64,000 nucleotides of DNA, taken from Selaginella tamariscina. Lineage: Eukaryota; Streptophyta; Lycopodiopsida; Selaginellales; Selaginellaceae. The translations under genes were made by a program, and so were the position numbers. Below are positions 37,924 to 50,912 of the stretch, in pieces (position 1 is the first letter of the stretch; the number at the start of each line of letters is the position of its first letter). The stretch lies in contig PUQB01000032.1 in assembly GCA_003024785.1 (NCBI GenBank), positions 124,001 to 188,000 of the forward strand, given 5' to 3'. The notes under the pieces are model-generated. The model worked only from the letters and a program-made list of their open reading frames with translations. It made no database searches and had not been told where the DNA came from.

Positions 37924-37960
<37 letters not shown>
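37924..37960. repeat. (AT)n microsatellite
   Basis: About 37 bases of AT dinucleotide between the 3' ends of the STP gene and the zinc/NAC-like gene. Confidence 0.9.
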
Positions 37961-37963
<3 letters not shown>

Positions 37964-38033
37964 TGTGTATATATGAGTAGTATATAAACACACACCGTCT
38001 CACACACACATTAATATACAGTTTATAAGAAAT

Positions 38034-39296
38034 TTAGTTCATCTTAAATAGAGTTAAATCTATACATAAGAAAGTCCACACAAGTACTTCACGAAGTTTA
38101 CGGGTGAGGTCTATGAAGTCGTCCTCTAGTTCCGGAAGTAAACTGAGGAGCTCAGAAACATTCTCCTTTCTTTTCTTTGACTTAAGGATTATCTTATCTT
38201 CACTAGCTGCCTTCCTGGTTATCTTAAACACTGACCAATCTCGTAGATTATCATGGTTTATGGTATACTCCACTGCAGTGAACTTCACCGTGGTGAAAGA
38301 CTCGGTGCGGTTCATGTATGTCTTGTTCTTCTTATCTAATACAACTCCTGAACAAATGTGTGTGGCAACCTTGCCTTGCTGTTTCCAGAAGCATTTTTCA
38401 ATCGTGGTATACTTTACTCGCTTCTCATTCTGTCTCAATGGTACTATCCGGTACATGCAGCTGGATGCTGTAAGTAAACCATTTGATTATATATAGTAAT
38501 CTGTACATATATGCAACATTCATATGTGTGTGTGTGTGTGCGCGTGTGTGTTGTTTCATGGTCATATATATATATATATTATGTAGCAAGCTACACATTC
38601 ACGTATACACTCAAGTGATGTAGAGAGGAGCGAAACTCACATTGTGGCATCATCTGCCAAGGATGCTTATTGAAGAAATCTTTATCCACTATGATATTTC
38701 CTCCTTGTCACTTTGGATCCAGTTCTTAAGCGAATCAACAAGGTCTTTCTCCGACAAATCGATATCCTGTACATTATACACACACATGTATCACTTACAC
38801 ATACATGCATAGCTCATCAATCTACGAAATCAACTATCTAGAAAGCTAGCATATAATACAATGTATATTTACATCTCTCACTCTCACACACACACAAGAT
38901 TACCACTGGAGGAATACTGCAGGACTTAGACATACTGAAGAAAGTTGCATGAGACCAACCGCAGAAGTCATGTACTCTCACACCAAAACTTGTTTTTTGA
39001 ATATATGCAGGCATTGGGCAGCCAGGTAAGCGACATCTATGAGTGATCTGCTTGCTCAACTCTTCCATTCCTTGCAAAGCATGGAGTTTAGAACAGTAAT
39101 CGAAGCCGGGCTGCTTATCGGCATTGCAGGTAGAGAGTTGGCACTGGCTTCCATTGAAGATCTCGCTGTTCAGCCCATTGCTTCTTAAGATCATGTTCTT
39201 GATGTGGTGGGATTTACTGCAACATTCATGTTTCTTCCATGTGGGCTCTACAAATGCGAGCCTTGTGCAGCCCGGAAGTGCACAGATTTCATCCAT
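38034..39296 (-). CDS. Zinc-module plus divergent NAC-domain protein, copy A
   Basis: Three exons. Exon 1 (39296 to about 38900) has three Cys/His modules: CALPGCTRLAFVEP...CCSKSHH, CQLSTCNADKQPGFDYCSKL and CRLPGCPMPAYI...FCGWSHA, each of the form C-x3-[GT]C...C[SG]xxH. Exon 2 (about 38775-38640) reads DLSEKDLVDSLKNWIQSDKE then HPWQMMPQCE, resembling NAC subdomains A-C (DEELV.YLK, EPWDLP). Exon 3 reads IVPLRQNEKRVKYTTIEKCF, WKQQGKVATHICSGVVLDKK and DWSVFKITRKA, resembling NAC subdomains D-E (YWKATGKD, VVGMKKTLVFY, DWVLCRIF). A basic patch (KSKKRKE) could be a nuclear signal. One base seems missing near 38685. I know no described family with this arrangement; a nuclear DNA-binding role is inference. 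Confidence 0.65.
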
Positions 39297-39329
39297 GAAG
39301 ATGTACTGAACAGTGCGATTCAAATGTTT

Positions 39330-41990
39330 TAGAGACTATTCGTAATATTAATTTAAAATTTTATTAGTCCATCTAGATGGCTGTTTTATCTTTAATACTT
39401 CTAAAAAGCAGACATATATTTATTATATGAGACGATGGTTCATTGTTTAGTCAACTTTAAACATGCTTAATGCAATTGTCCACGGTGATAAACTAAAATC
39501 TATTATACATATAAATGCATGTGCATATAGACATGCATACATCATTCAACAGGTGTACGGTGAGAGATGTGCATGTGAGCCAAGTGTCATGATTTGGTAA
39601 TTCTAGACTGAAATATGACATGACAAAGCATATTCCTTTAACTTTTCCGGTCTGCCGGAAAATTTCAAATATCGATGCAATATGATCCGTAGGATAATGA
39701 AATACTTCATTCAGTTAATAGTGGTTATGTCAAATTATAAACTGTTAAATAGTTAAATAAAAATATTAAAGAATTTATAATTATTTATTTAAACTAGTTC
39801 TATTAACTATTACTTTATACTTATTTATTCTGCCAATTGTTTATAGTTATAACTATTAAGTAGTTTAAATTATAAACTATTAAATGGTTTAAATTATTAT
39901 TTTATGCTCTACTTATTCTGTGTAGCCCAAAATTAAGGATTTTACCTCATTACAAACCGCATGCTAAATATAAATGAGCTAGCATACAATTTGGTACAAG
40001 GATGAAAATATACACACATGGCCTGTGTATGAAGGTGTTTAGGTCACAGACTGACTTTGCATTGTGCCTTATATGGCTTTTAATGTAGGACACCATAATA
40101 TTCCATCCAGAATTGTCTACTGAATTTTTGTTATGTATGTGTTGCATACAAAGCTTACATGCATATATGCTTTGGTACCCATTTCTCATAGTTTCTCAAG
40201 TATAAAGAAGTTGTAGATGTGCATGTGTATAATTAGTGTTTACAGGTGTACTTGAATATTCGTTCGTTCACGTTACCCTAGTACATGCTATGGTGACGAT
40301 GCGGACTTCTTATGCGTTGTTTCTATGTTCTGGTAGGTGACATTTGTCACTGGAAATGCTATGGGAGTAGAATTGGGTGGAGAGCTTGCTGCAGGAAGGA
40401 GACACAATGGATAACATTTCAGTTCATCTTTACCGTGCTTGTGTATGCAGCGTTATCGCCAATGGGTTTTATACATGTCAGTCACTTCTTCTAAGGCCAG
40501 CATAATACGAGGAATATTCAGTATATTTTATATAAAAAGAAAGTAATTTGATTTAATAAAAAGAAGAAAATAATAGAATTTTCTCTTTAAATTTTCTTCA
40601 CAAAAAAACTTATGTTGGTCCTTTTTAGGACGTTGGTAGAATCTAAAACAAAACTCTTAGTTCAAGATTTATGATTTCCTTATTAGTTAGATATTCCATT
40701 AATACATTTAGAATATTATTGATGGGCATATGAGAATGTGTAATTTCATTCTCACAAAATCACAATTACGTTCAATAATACAACCATGCTACACAAAGTA
40801 TCATGTTCAATGCACTTATTTTACACTTGCATAAATCTCTCTTCTATATTTAATATGTTATACAAGTAACCTGTGAATATGTAAAACCTAAAGGAACTAT
40901 TTCGTCTTCTCTTTATTAATTATTTCCCATGCACTAATGAAACTCTCTACAAAGTTAATGTTTCATTTAAAATTAAATTCATGAATGGGGATATTAACAT
41001 TCACATAGTTGAGATGATGTTGTTGTTGAAACTAATGTGAGATGTGTCACAAACATTTCTTTTCTTATACATTACATGTTCATTTTCACATATTTTTATA
41101 ATAAACCCATGTTTGAAATTCTCCTATTAATTTATTTTCTCTTTCAATTACTCATTAGTTCACTAAATTTCTTAAATATCAAGTCAACAATTGTTGGTCT
41201 TTGTTATGGAGATTTTTTAAAAAAAAAATTAAATGGATTGTTTTGCAAAAATACCTTTGAAAAATTATCATAATAAGAATTGTATAATCTAGTGTGGAAC
41301 TTGTAACTTCTTGTAATTAACCATTAATTATGCTTCATTTTTACATGATTTATTTTTGAGATTTGAACAACTTTTATAAGTGTTTTTCTTGCATAAATAA
41401 AAAAAAAAATTAATAAATATTGTGGTTGAATAGGAAAATGTTTATATATATATATATAACATACACATAACATAATTATAAATATTACATATTTATATAT
41501 TGATAATTATATTTTCTTCATTTATAAATGTGATAGAAATCTCATGGATAACATTATAAAGGCTAATGAGTTAGACATAACATAATAAGTTCCTTACATA
41601 TTAAAGTTAAAACTTGAAATTAAAGCTCCTATCACATGGTTATTAATGTTGTTCACGCCGACAAACATTATTAATGGGTGCTCAAGCCAAGATAGATATT
41701 TAATAATGAATTTAAAACCCCATCTCCATGTGAATTTATAATTCAAATTGACTATACAAATTAAAATTTACTTATTCTTTTAATACATAATAAAATGTTG
41801 AGATTTAACAAATGGCTTACAAAGCTTCTTGATACAACAGACAACATCATCGGTTGTGGATTCGGTATTATATGTTAATCATATGATGTTGTAATAAGAA
41901 TTGAATTATTACACGTAGGTGTGATTGTTAAAGAAATCATAATCGTGGCTTTTCAATTTTACTAGAATGAACTTATGTAATAACATATTC
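39330..41990. other. AT-rich intergenic region
   Basis: No gene seen apart from an unassigned coding-like stretch at 40270-40495. About 39720-39910 contains degenerate internal repeats of TTAAATTATAAACTATTAAA. The rest is AT-rich without ordered features. Confidence 0.55.
40270..40495 (+). pseudogene. Unassigned coding-like fragment
   Basis: Composition differs from the AT-rich surroundings. One forward frame reads VTFVTGNAMGVELGGELAAG, another WITFQFIFTVLVYAALSPMG with a hydrophobic stretch. Neither is complete and I do not recognise the family. It may be a fragment of a membrane-protein gene. Confidence 0.25.
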
Positions 41991-41995
41991 CTAAG

Positions 41996-42443
41996 GCCCA
42001 CTTTCCACTACGGGTGGTTAATTGCCTCAACTAATCAAAATAAAAGAAATTATTTATTCTACCGTGGGTTTAGTTTTCTACTTACTGGTTATTATAATTT
42101 ATAATCTACATGGCACTTACGTGGCACCTATATGGCTTTTTCATGGTATCTAATAACCAGGCAATTTTGCCTGGTTGTATGGCTACCGGGCATAATTGAA
42201 TGACACGTGTATCAAGATTAATGAAATTAGGTTTTATTTTTTTTAGCTTTCAAAAAAATCAATGAAAAACAAATAAATTAAAACTTTAAAATAAAAAGCA
42301 AACATGAGATTTAACAAAATATCACTCATTTACATGTAAGAATATTATATATATATAGACACATTAGTTGATATACTTATTTTGCAGAAAGAACATAAGT
42401 ATTGTAGATCTCTCTTCTCTCAACACACTCACATGTTTGTGTA

Positions 42444-42501
<58 letters not shown>

Positions 42502-42817
42502 ATTGTTATACACATACATATAGAAAGACATTAGTAAACTATAATTAATGATTCTATATAAAAAAATAACAATGAAAAGTTGGAGTTTTAATATATTTTT
42601 TAATTAAAAATACTGAGTAGGTGCACATTTATTACATATGTATGTGTAAATATATATGTTTATAATAATCGATTAAATAAATATTGTGCACTACTAGTTT
42701 ATTTTTTAATTCAATTAACCACTCTAATGGAAAAGTACAGTGGTAGTAATAATTAATGACGTGGCATTATTTTAATTTACCACCGGCCAAATAATTACCC
42801 GCTAGTGGAAAGTGGGC
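41996..42817. mobile_element. Non-autonomous Harbinger deletion derivative
   Basis: Left end GCCCACTTTCCACTACGGGT (41996) and right end CCGCTAGTGGAAAGTGGGC (to 42817) are inverted repeats of about 30 bases. The outer 210 bases on the left and 130 on the right match the ends of the 1.3-9.0 kb element, while the centre shares nothing with it and has no coding frame. Near the left end is a 20-base near-palindrome around AACCAGGCAATTTTGCCTGG. A (TG)n run lies at 42465-42498. Movement would need transposase from an intact relative. Flanking TAA/TTA triplets are near but an exact target duplication is not clear. Confidence 0.75.
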
Positions 42818-42819
42818 AT

Positions 42820-44560
42820 TAGTTGAAATGCCTAAATGGAAGCAGATTCTTTCCTTTGCTAAATACTAGTCAAGATTTGGATGGACAACTAGAGTCATTG
42901 TCAAACACATCAAAAATATTAAAGCAAAAGTATGTCTCCACCTAAAGAAGTTGCAATTATAAAAGATTCAATATCACACGTTGCATTAATGAATTGTTAC
43001 AATAGGTAGTGTTGCCAACACGCTGAGTGTGAAACAATCTTACAAGTATAAACCATGTATCACCAGTTATATTTAAGTGAAAAGGTTTAACATGTGTATG
43101 GTGCCCTTAAGTCAATTTATTGACATAAATGATCAAGATGATACAAATTGGGATTTAGTATTTGATAAATGTATTGTTTACATAAAGGCATGATATACAA
43201 TATATAACATATCAAGATTCATATTCTCTAAGTAATATCCAAGGGCATGTACTTTTCATTTAATATGTATAATTCAAATACAAGAGCAATTGAATAAATA
43301 ATGTAAAATGTGTTGAATATGACAATTATGGCTTAGATAAAATAAGGTCATATGTTTGAGTAACTATGTAAGTTATTAAAGATTTTGTGGACAACAAGAA
43401 TGTCTTATAAGAGCCACACAACAAACAAAGACATTAAAGAGACTCAAAAGGTGATTTCATCAACATACACTTAAGAGATAATTTGTGAGGAAACAAAAGG
43501 AATCCTAAAATTAATGAGTGTTCAACTGATTAGTTTATCCACATTCAATAAATTGTAAAATTTTAAATACAAGAATGTCACTGTTGCAAAGCACAACAAT
43601 TTATTTAAATATAACAAGTGTATCATCCATCAAAGCGAATATTTGGTTGTTAAGAACATAGTTGAGCTTGGAGCATACGTTAACAAATGCATATCCACAT
43701 AATTAACAAAAGAGTTGTTAAAATGTGTACTATGCAAATTGACAACAATCATTAAAAAAACCCATTAAAATACCTTTGTGTTATTATTGATAAAATGGAT
43801 TAGTATAAGACTTGCATTCAAGGTTGGAACAAACGTTAAAGAGTTACCAGGAGTTGCATATCGCATTATCTAAGATACTAACAGATAGTCGTGAAGATGG
43901 TACGTATGGTAATTCTCATTGCCATAATGGTCAAGTGACCCAAACTTCATAATTAGGTCAAAGCCAAGTGTTTTGTAAGTTTTGAAAATCATAAGAAAGG
44001 ATATATTGGAGATCCGAAGGACAACAATGAGTAAAACTAACCCTTGCACTCAGTCGTGATGAATTTGGTACCACTTAAGGTTCACTAGAAAATGGACAAG
44101 GCAAACCAAAACACGACACCAACATTTTTTATTCCTTTCACACCTCCACCATCATAAACTTTCATTTTCACTCACCATCAAAAGCTTCCACTTCATCTTC
44201 ATTATCAAAAGCTTCTACTTCACCATTATTGTTAAATGCTTTTACATTAGACCTTCATTCTCAGCATTCACACTATTATTAAAAAAATTATTATTTTAGA
44301 TATACAATTGTAGGAGTAAGAACAAAAAGTTCATGTTGTCTACTTGAGTTTATTAGTTGCCAAGGTGTTCGAGATAGTTACACTAGGTTTTCTTATGATG
44401 GGATGCACACACAAAAATATTGATGCACTCTTCAATAAGTTGTCCGACTTTTCAAAGTGATTAAATAGTTTCACATTACTAAACACATAGTTACCATCAT
44501 ACATTTCATACATCATATGCATACGTGATAAACATGTATGCATAAGTATATAAACTTGTC
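42820..44560. other. AT-rich region with possible degraded repeat sequence
   Basis: Less AT-extreme than the neighbouring spacers but without a usable reading frame. Short stretches near 43900-44100 look coding-like but I could not assign them. It may be the remainder of the hAT-like element next to it. Confidence 0.35.
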
Positions 44561-44689
44561 ATATGTATCATATGTGACTAGAAAAAAAACTTAGAGAAAA
44601 CTTAAAGAAAACCTAAAGAAACCTTAAAGAGATAAAATATATTCAAACATCTATCCCCATGTCTTCCATGCCAACGTCTTACATGTTAA

Positions 44690-45510
44690 GTTTTTCATCA
44701 CTATCCTTAATCTCTTGGCCATTATCCTGGTCATTTTCATTTGTCACATCTTCAAGGGATTTCAAGTACCGGTTTTACATATCAATCAATTACAACCATT
44801 AAAGTTTTAAATTTAAAGCATGTAAGTCAACTTTTAAAAGTTTGAAACCTTCTTTCTCCACACGTTCAATATTTATATAAATATTGACCAGCATTTTCAA
44901 GTTAGCCGAGAGCAATCAGTTGTATTGTTTGATTTAAATGTAATTCCAACTGCTCAAATTCCTCTCATAAGGTAAAGTACACACTCCTTAACTAAGGATA
45001 TGAAGTACAATTTTTTTTAACTTAGGCATTGCATTATTAAATGAATTCCACTAGCTCACAACAAACTTTTGCTTCTCCTTGCTTTTGTGCAAGTGCCTTA
45101 TTCATCACCACACAAATCCATGAAAGTCATTAAACTGCACATCAATCTTTGCTTTCAATTTAAGGTCACCATCAAAATATTGAATTAAGAACTCTTGCCA
45201 ATTGACATTTGCTTTAATATCCAACTTTGAATCCAAAACAATGGATTTAAAGTATGTGCAACACCATGAAGCACATTATACATCATATGTGAGTGTGCTG
45301 GTCTTTGACCAAGTTTTTCCAAAGGATTTATATTCTCTACTCTTTCTACCTTTATGATATGATTTGTTGCCATCTTGTCCATGCATTCCACCATTTTCTT
45401 CGTGACTTCAAAAATCAAGATTGAAGTTACACCTTCGTGGTCAGCAAGCTTCAACACCTTTAAGATTGGAGTAGTATGTACCAAAAGTTCATAACACTCC
45501 AACTAAATAA
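44690..45510 (-). pseudogene. hAT-like transposase remnant
   Basis: The reverse-strand frame from 45502 reads LLVHTTPILKVLKLADHEG, then VTKKMVECMDKMATNHII and HSHMMYNVLHGVAHTLNPLF. These follow the pattern of plant hAT transposases just before the C-terminal dimerisation domain (a 'PLVRVLRLVD' block, a 'LHAAGYFLNP' block). Beyond 45185 the strand continues with AKIDVQFNDFHGFVW and NSFNNAMPK before stops accumulate. No intact transposase, zinc finger or terminal repeats were identified. Confidence 0.45.
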
Positions 45511-45761
45511 CCTTTTATAACACTTGTTAAAGTTTTAATTCAAAGGGTTAACACGTAGTAACACATGGCTGTTAAGGGCCATTTGGAATCGTCACAAAGC
45601 AGTGAGAATACTTTTCAAAACTTTCGGTGGTAATCAGCCTTATTAACTTTCGGTGGTGGGGAATAAAATCTGATGACCTAATTTAATTGTTATCGGCCAT
45701 GTGGCTGATTTCTAAAATGGACTAATAAAATCTAAAACATTTCAATCACACTGTTTCAGCC

Positions 45762-46656
45762 ATGGATGATGAAATTTGTGCACTTTCAGGCTGCACAAAG
45801 CTCCCATTTGTAGAGCCCAAAGAAGCATGAATGTTGCAGTAGATCCCATCACATCAAGAACATGATCTTAAGAAGCAATGGGCTGAACAGCGAGATCTTC
45901 AATGGAAGCAGGTGCCAACTCTCTATCTGCAATGCCGATAAGCAGCCCGGCTTTGATTACTGTTCTAAAATCCATGCTTTGAAAGGATTGGAAGAGTTAA
46001 GCAAGCAGATCTCTCATAAGTGTCACTTTCCTGGCTGCCCAATGCCTGCATATATTGGCAAAACAAGTTCTAGTGTGAGATTCTGTGGTTGGTCCCATGC
46101 AACACTCTTTAGTCTGTCTAAAGCCTGCAGTATTTCTCCAGTGGTAATCTCGTGTGTGTGCGTGTGCTTGTGTGTATATTGTAAATGTACATCCTCTTGA
46201 TGAGCTACGCATGTAAAGACGTTTGTATGTGTAAGTGAATGTGTATATATATGTGTATGATGAATATATCATATACAGGATACTGATTTGTCGGAGAACG
46301 ACCTTGTGGATTCGCTTAAGAACTGGATCCAAAGTAACAAAGAGGGGCATATCAAAGTGGATAGAGATTTCTTTAAAATGCATCCTTGGCAGATGATGCC
46401 GCAATGTGAGTTTCGCTCTTCTCTCCCTCTCTGATCAGTATGTTATAATAGACAGTAGGTGAGAGGGTGCATGAGAAAAGGAAGATATGTGTATATACAT
46501 ACATCACTTGAGTGTATATATATTAATGTAATGTGTGTGTGTGTGTGTTGCATAAGTTTCACGGTCACACACAATCGTATATGTATATCAAAAGGTACAA
46601 TGAATCTATTACACATTAATAGCCGATTTTTCTCTATTCAAGTAAACTAGTTCCTA

Positions 46657-46692
<36 letters not shown>

Positions 46693-47069
46693 AATGGTTT
46701 ACTTACAGCATCCAGCTGATAGTACCATTGAGACAGAATGAGAAGCGAGGAAAATATACCACGATTGACAGTTGCTTCTGGAAACAGCAAGGCACGGTTG
46801 CCACACACATTTGTTCGGGAGTTTTATTAGACAAGAAGAACAAGACATACATGAACCGCACGGAGTCTTTCACCACGGTCAAGTTCACCGCGGTGGAATA
46901 CACCATTAAGGATGATAATCTGCCAGATTGGTCAGTGTTTAAGATAACCAGGAAGGCAGCTGAAGATAAGATAGTCCTTCCTTCAAAGAAAAGAAAGGCG
47001 AATGTTGATGAGCTCCTCAATTCCCTTCCGGACCTAGAGGAAGACTTCATACAGAAGTATGTTCCGTAA
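45762..47069 (+). pseudogene. Zinc-module plus NAC-like protein, copy B
   Basis: Inverted paralogue of the gene at 38.0-39.3 kb, with the same three-exon plan. Exon 1 starts MDDEICALSGCTKLPFVEP, then loses five bases relative to copy A. This puts CCSRSHHIKNMILRSNGLN in another frame and leaves the first zinc module split. Modules 2 and 3 (CQLSICNADKQPGFDYCSKI, CHFPGCPMPAYIGKTS...FCGWSHA) are kept. Exon 2 (46280-46404) gives LSENDLVDSLKNWIQSNKEG and KVDRDFFKMHPWQMMP, intact where copy A is shifted. Exon 3 (about 46713-47069) gives the NAC-like end, DWSVFKITRKAAEDK, stopping at IQKYVP. Similarity to copy A reaches into the upstream region. A protein starting at the ATG near 45862 would still hold two modules and the NAC part. 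Confidence 0.6.
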
Positions 47070-48559
47070 TCGTGTGGACAGATATAATCACACATGAGTT
47101 GAGTTAATGTGTGTATATGCAGTATGAATATCTACCAATGTGTTGAGTTTGTATGACCGTTTTATCCCATTAAACCTCCGTATCAAACAATTTAATCACT
47201 TATAATAATAAACTATTTTATTATCTATTGCGTACAAAGTTAGCCATATAGAAATAATCATTTTTTAAAATAGTAATAATAATAATAATGAAGTATTTTA
47301 TTATTTATTACGTGCAAAATTATTTATAGGACTTATTATGATAGAGAATTTATATTTATATACGTAAGTCATGCATTATCTGAAGTTTGACGATATAAAA
47401 ACCTTTCATTATTGATTAGTCATTTTCAATTAGTTTAAGAACATTTCATATTATGTGTGTTTTTCATATTCATTTTTAATAAGAATTAAGTTCACTAACA
47501 AATTATTGTTAATAGTAAATAACTTTTACAAGTATTTTATGTATAATTCTTTTACTAAAACAATATTTTATTTTGTTAAAATAATGCATATTCACCTACT
47601 TTCTCTCTAATTAAATAAGCATTTTCAAAATAGAAGTAAGATTTATAAAAATTATTAATTTTTACATAGTTAATATATATCTTTTAGGAAAAAAAAACAT
47701 TTTTATTAATTTTTAATTTAAAAAATATAATACATTTATATTTCCTTCTAACCCTCCGTTATAGTACCTATTCAAAATTATGACATTAAAATCTAGAAAT
47801 TTACATGTTTAATATTTAATTAAATTCTTAATCATTAAAATAATTGTAATCTTAAGTATTAACACGGCAATAAGAATGGAACTACGAAATTTTGTTATGG
47901 ATCAAAATATAAGAAGGCCTATTAAGAATGCGGGATAAGATTATTGTTACACGTGAATGTGAATAATTATAAAATAATTAATAATAATAAGAAAATTATA
48001 TCTATGGAAATGTTATAACAAAAGATATATATGGATATAAATATTAAAAGTGAAGTTAAAAATGATATTTAAAAGAAGGGAATATATACATGCTTCTGTT
48101 GTAATTATTTAATTTAAGAATGTGTCATTAATTTAGGTAATTTAACATATTTATATCCTAATTTTATATTCCAGCTTTTATTTTTAATAATGTATTTATA
48201 TTTCAATTTCATATTTCATCTTTAATTCTCAATAATATAATTTTATATCTCATTTTTAATTTTTATTAATGTATTTTAAGTAAACTGATTTAAATAAATA
48301 AAATGTTAAATTATATGCTATAGTACTTATATAAAATACACACACACACATGAATGTGAAAACCAATGTAATTAAAATATAATTATGAACTAAATAAAAA
48401 AGAGAAGTCATGAACCAATAACAAATGAGATATGGAAAAACCACAACACTGAAAACTATTATATAAAACAAGAATTTAGATTATCTAAACACAGGCATAA
48501 ACTGCTGCGGTACATTCATTTGTATGTTATACTTGTATCGAATCTCCCTCTCTCTCCAC

Positions 48560-48598
<39 letters not shown>

Positions 48599-49185
48599 GT
48601 AGGAAACTCAACTAAAAATATAAGCTATGTCGACTGCAACAAACGTGGAAAAAAGAACTATGCCTATATTATATACAATCTAGAGACAGTGGAGGAGATG
48701 GGATACGATGGGATCCAGGAGAATCTGGTAAGTTCTAAGTTGACAAAAAGTATGCGATTCGAATATATGTTTAGGAATATTGCATAGCTCACCATGCAAT
48801 CTTGAAAAATATGTCTAGTTTGTGCCGGCACACCACATTAATAATATTAACATGCTTATTCCCTACGTTATACTTAGAAAATAATATATATATAAATAAA
48901 ATAAAATAAAAAATCGTAGATACCTTGACACTCATTTAACGAATCTCTTGATGAAGAATATGTACAAATTACTATTTAAGTCTATATTCTTTTTGACTTC
49001 ACAAAGGTCATCAACTGCAGTGATTCTAAGATATGCATGTGCCCTATTTGATAGCTAAAGTTAGTAATCAACGTCTAATCTATAACACACCCACACACGC
49101 ACGCACGCACGCACGCAAATTGCTTTGCATCTTGGACTAAGCTTTTTCAAAGGTTCAGTATTAGATACTTTAGTTTGTGGTGTTT
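47070..49185. other. AT-rich intergenic region
   Basis: No gene assigned. A (CA)n run lies at 48557-48596. It is followed by an exon-like stretch (48600-48728, including NISYVDCNKRGKKNYAYIIY and ending at a GTAAG) that I do not recognise. GCAC repeats lie near 49090-49120. Confidence 0.5.
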
Positions 49186-50299
49186 CTAAATTTCCTTTGT
49201 ACCAATTTGCAAGAGTAAACTGTCTTCGGCCTCAGTAACATCCCCATCGTCTTCTTCCTCACAAGATGCCTTAAGAATATGCTCGTTTTCTGGCAGTTTT
49301 TTGAAGAACTGTTGTTGATATGGAAGATGTGTATGCGTGTATTGCTGGTGTGTAAACTCCTGAGGCATCCAAATGCCACCTACAACTACAACTTGTGGAG
49401 ATTGCGGCGCTGCAGTGGTCACTGTAGCTGGCCTTCTTGTGTGAAGTCTGTACTTCTGTATACATGTTTCTATGTCATTAAGTTTCATTAAACCATCCAG
49501 TTTACCTGAAGATGGCTCTTAACCTCGTCGTTAGTGAGACCATCCACCTTCATAAGCTCTCTGATTTGCTTCGGAGTCGCAACTAATAAAAAAATCTATC
49601 AAAATTTGCTACACACACACACAAAGTGTGTATATGTACCTTGAGAACCACCAAGCTGCTGCAAGGCATTTATAAAACGCTTATGCAGCTCAGGTGACCA
49701 ACACCTTCTAGCTTTTCTTTGTTGGTTTCCATTACTGCATATGCCCAACACAGGCAATTTCTGTAGAATCATTCTCTCACTAGACACTGTACGCTTTGCG
49801 TCTTCATATCCCAATTGATCAAAGACCATCTTATTATTTGATAGCCTCAGATCAAAAGCATCGCTAGATACGTTCTTTGATCTCGCATATGATTCACTGA
49901 GCTGATGAGTAAACACAATCCAATGGATATATGTGTGCGTGAATGTGTGTATATACCTTCAATTCTGAGACTTGATTCAACTGTGGAGGACTTTCAAGCT
50001 TTCCAGTACCAAATTTCTCCTGGAACAGCTCTAATTTGAGATTTAAGCTGCTCATACCATCTCGTTTAATCTTAGATTCTCTTAAACAACCTGTGGCTGC
50101 ATCAATGGCTGAAAATACAACTAATTAAGTATTGTGGTATATATATATAGTCATTACCTTCATTAAGCAATTGCATGCAGTAAGGAAGTTCTTTCTTAAA
50201 AGCTTCAATCTTTTGTTTCTCCTCTTGCAGAGATTTAACATAGCTTTCTAGCCGTTGGATATGAGCTTCTTGATCAAAGGTTCCTAATGAAAGATCCAT
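49186..50299 (-). CDS. GARP-type transcription factor, HHO/NIGT1 (HRS1) family
   Basis: Nuclear repressor family that in flowering plants links nitrate and phosphate signals. The ATG is at 50299 ([20 protein letters not shown]). Residues 10-60 form the family's coiled segment, [20 protein letters not shown] then LLNE, the 'KRELP.CM.LLND' signature. After a linker ([14 protein letters not shown]) comes the GARP Myb-like domain over three exons: [60 protein letters not shown]. The tail is [20 protein letters not shown] and an acidic end, [18 protein letters not shown]. The VVVGGIW patch is typical of the family. Five exons with short introns and no frame break. No ethylene-response-type repression motif was picked out. 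Confidence 0.88.
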
Positions 50300-50707
50300 G
50301 AACAAAAACTATAGCTTGCTGAAGCTTCATAGATTTGCGGAATGTATAGTGTCAAGGAAGACTTGGATATTCCTTGTCATTTCAAGGAATATCCAAATAT
50401 TTTAAATATTAAAGTACTGATGGTTAAATGGAAATTAAACAAGAATCAAAGTGGCTAAAGATTCTATAGATTGTGATGACAAGATATCCAAACCATGGGG
50501 ACCCAATTGGAACTATATTTAATTAAGAATATTCGTATCTTGAGGACCCACTATACCATATGTAAATATACGTACGTAAACGCTATAATTGGAATATAAA
50601 GATTATGGTCTTTTTCGTATTAGTGAATCTTGATCCAAAATTTAGAATCTTAAGACCCACCAATCAATCTGATTGAGGGACCACTTTACTCCACTAACAC
50701 CAATTGC

Positions 50708-50756
<49 letters not shown>

Positions 50757-50912
50757 GTGTGTGTACGCATAATGCGTATGTATGTGTATATAGTGACCCA
50801 GTGGGAGAGAGAACAGGTGTTTAAAGCTTTAGGGGATTACTTATTACAACTGAAATAATCGTCCACTGTACAACGCAAAAAAAAGGGTGTAACAAAACCA
50901 GCTATTACCTTT
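50300..50912. other. Spacer between HHO gene and DRP3 gene
   Basis: Upstream region of the HHO gene and 3' flank of DRP3. It holds a repeated GGAATATCCAAATATT-like segment near 50360-50400, and (AT)n then (AC)n at 50713-50756. No gene seen. Confidence 0.5.
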
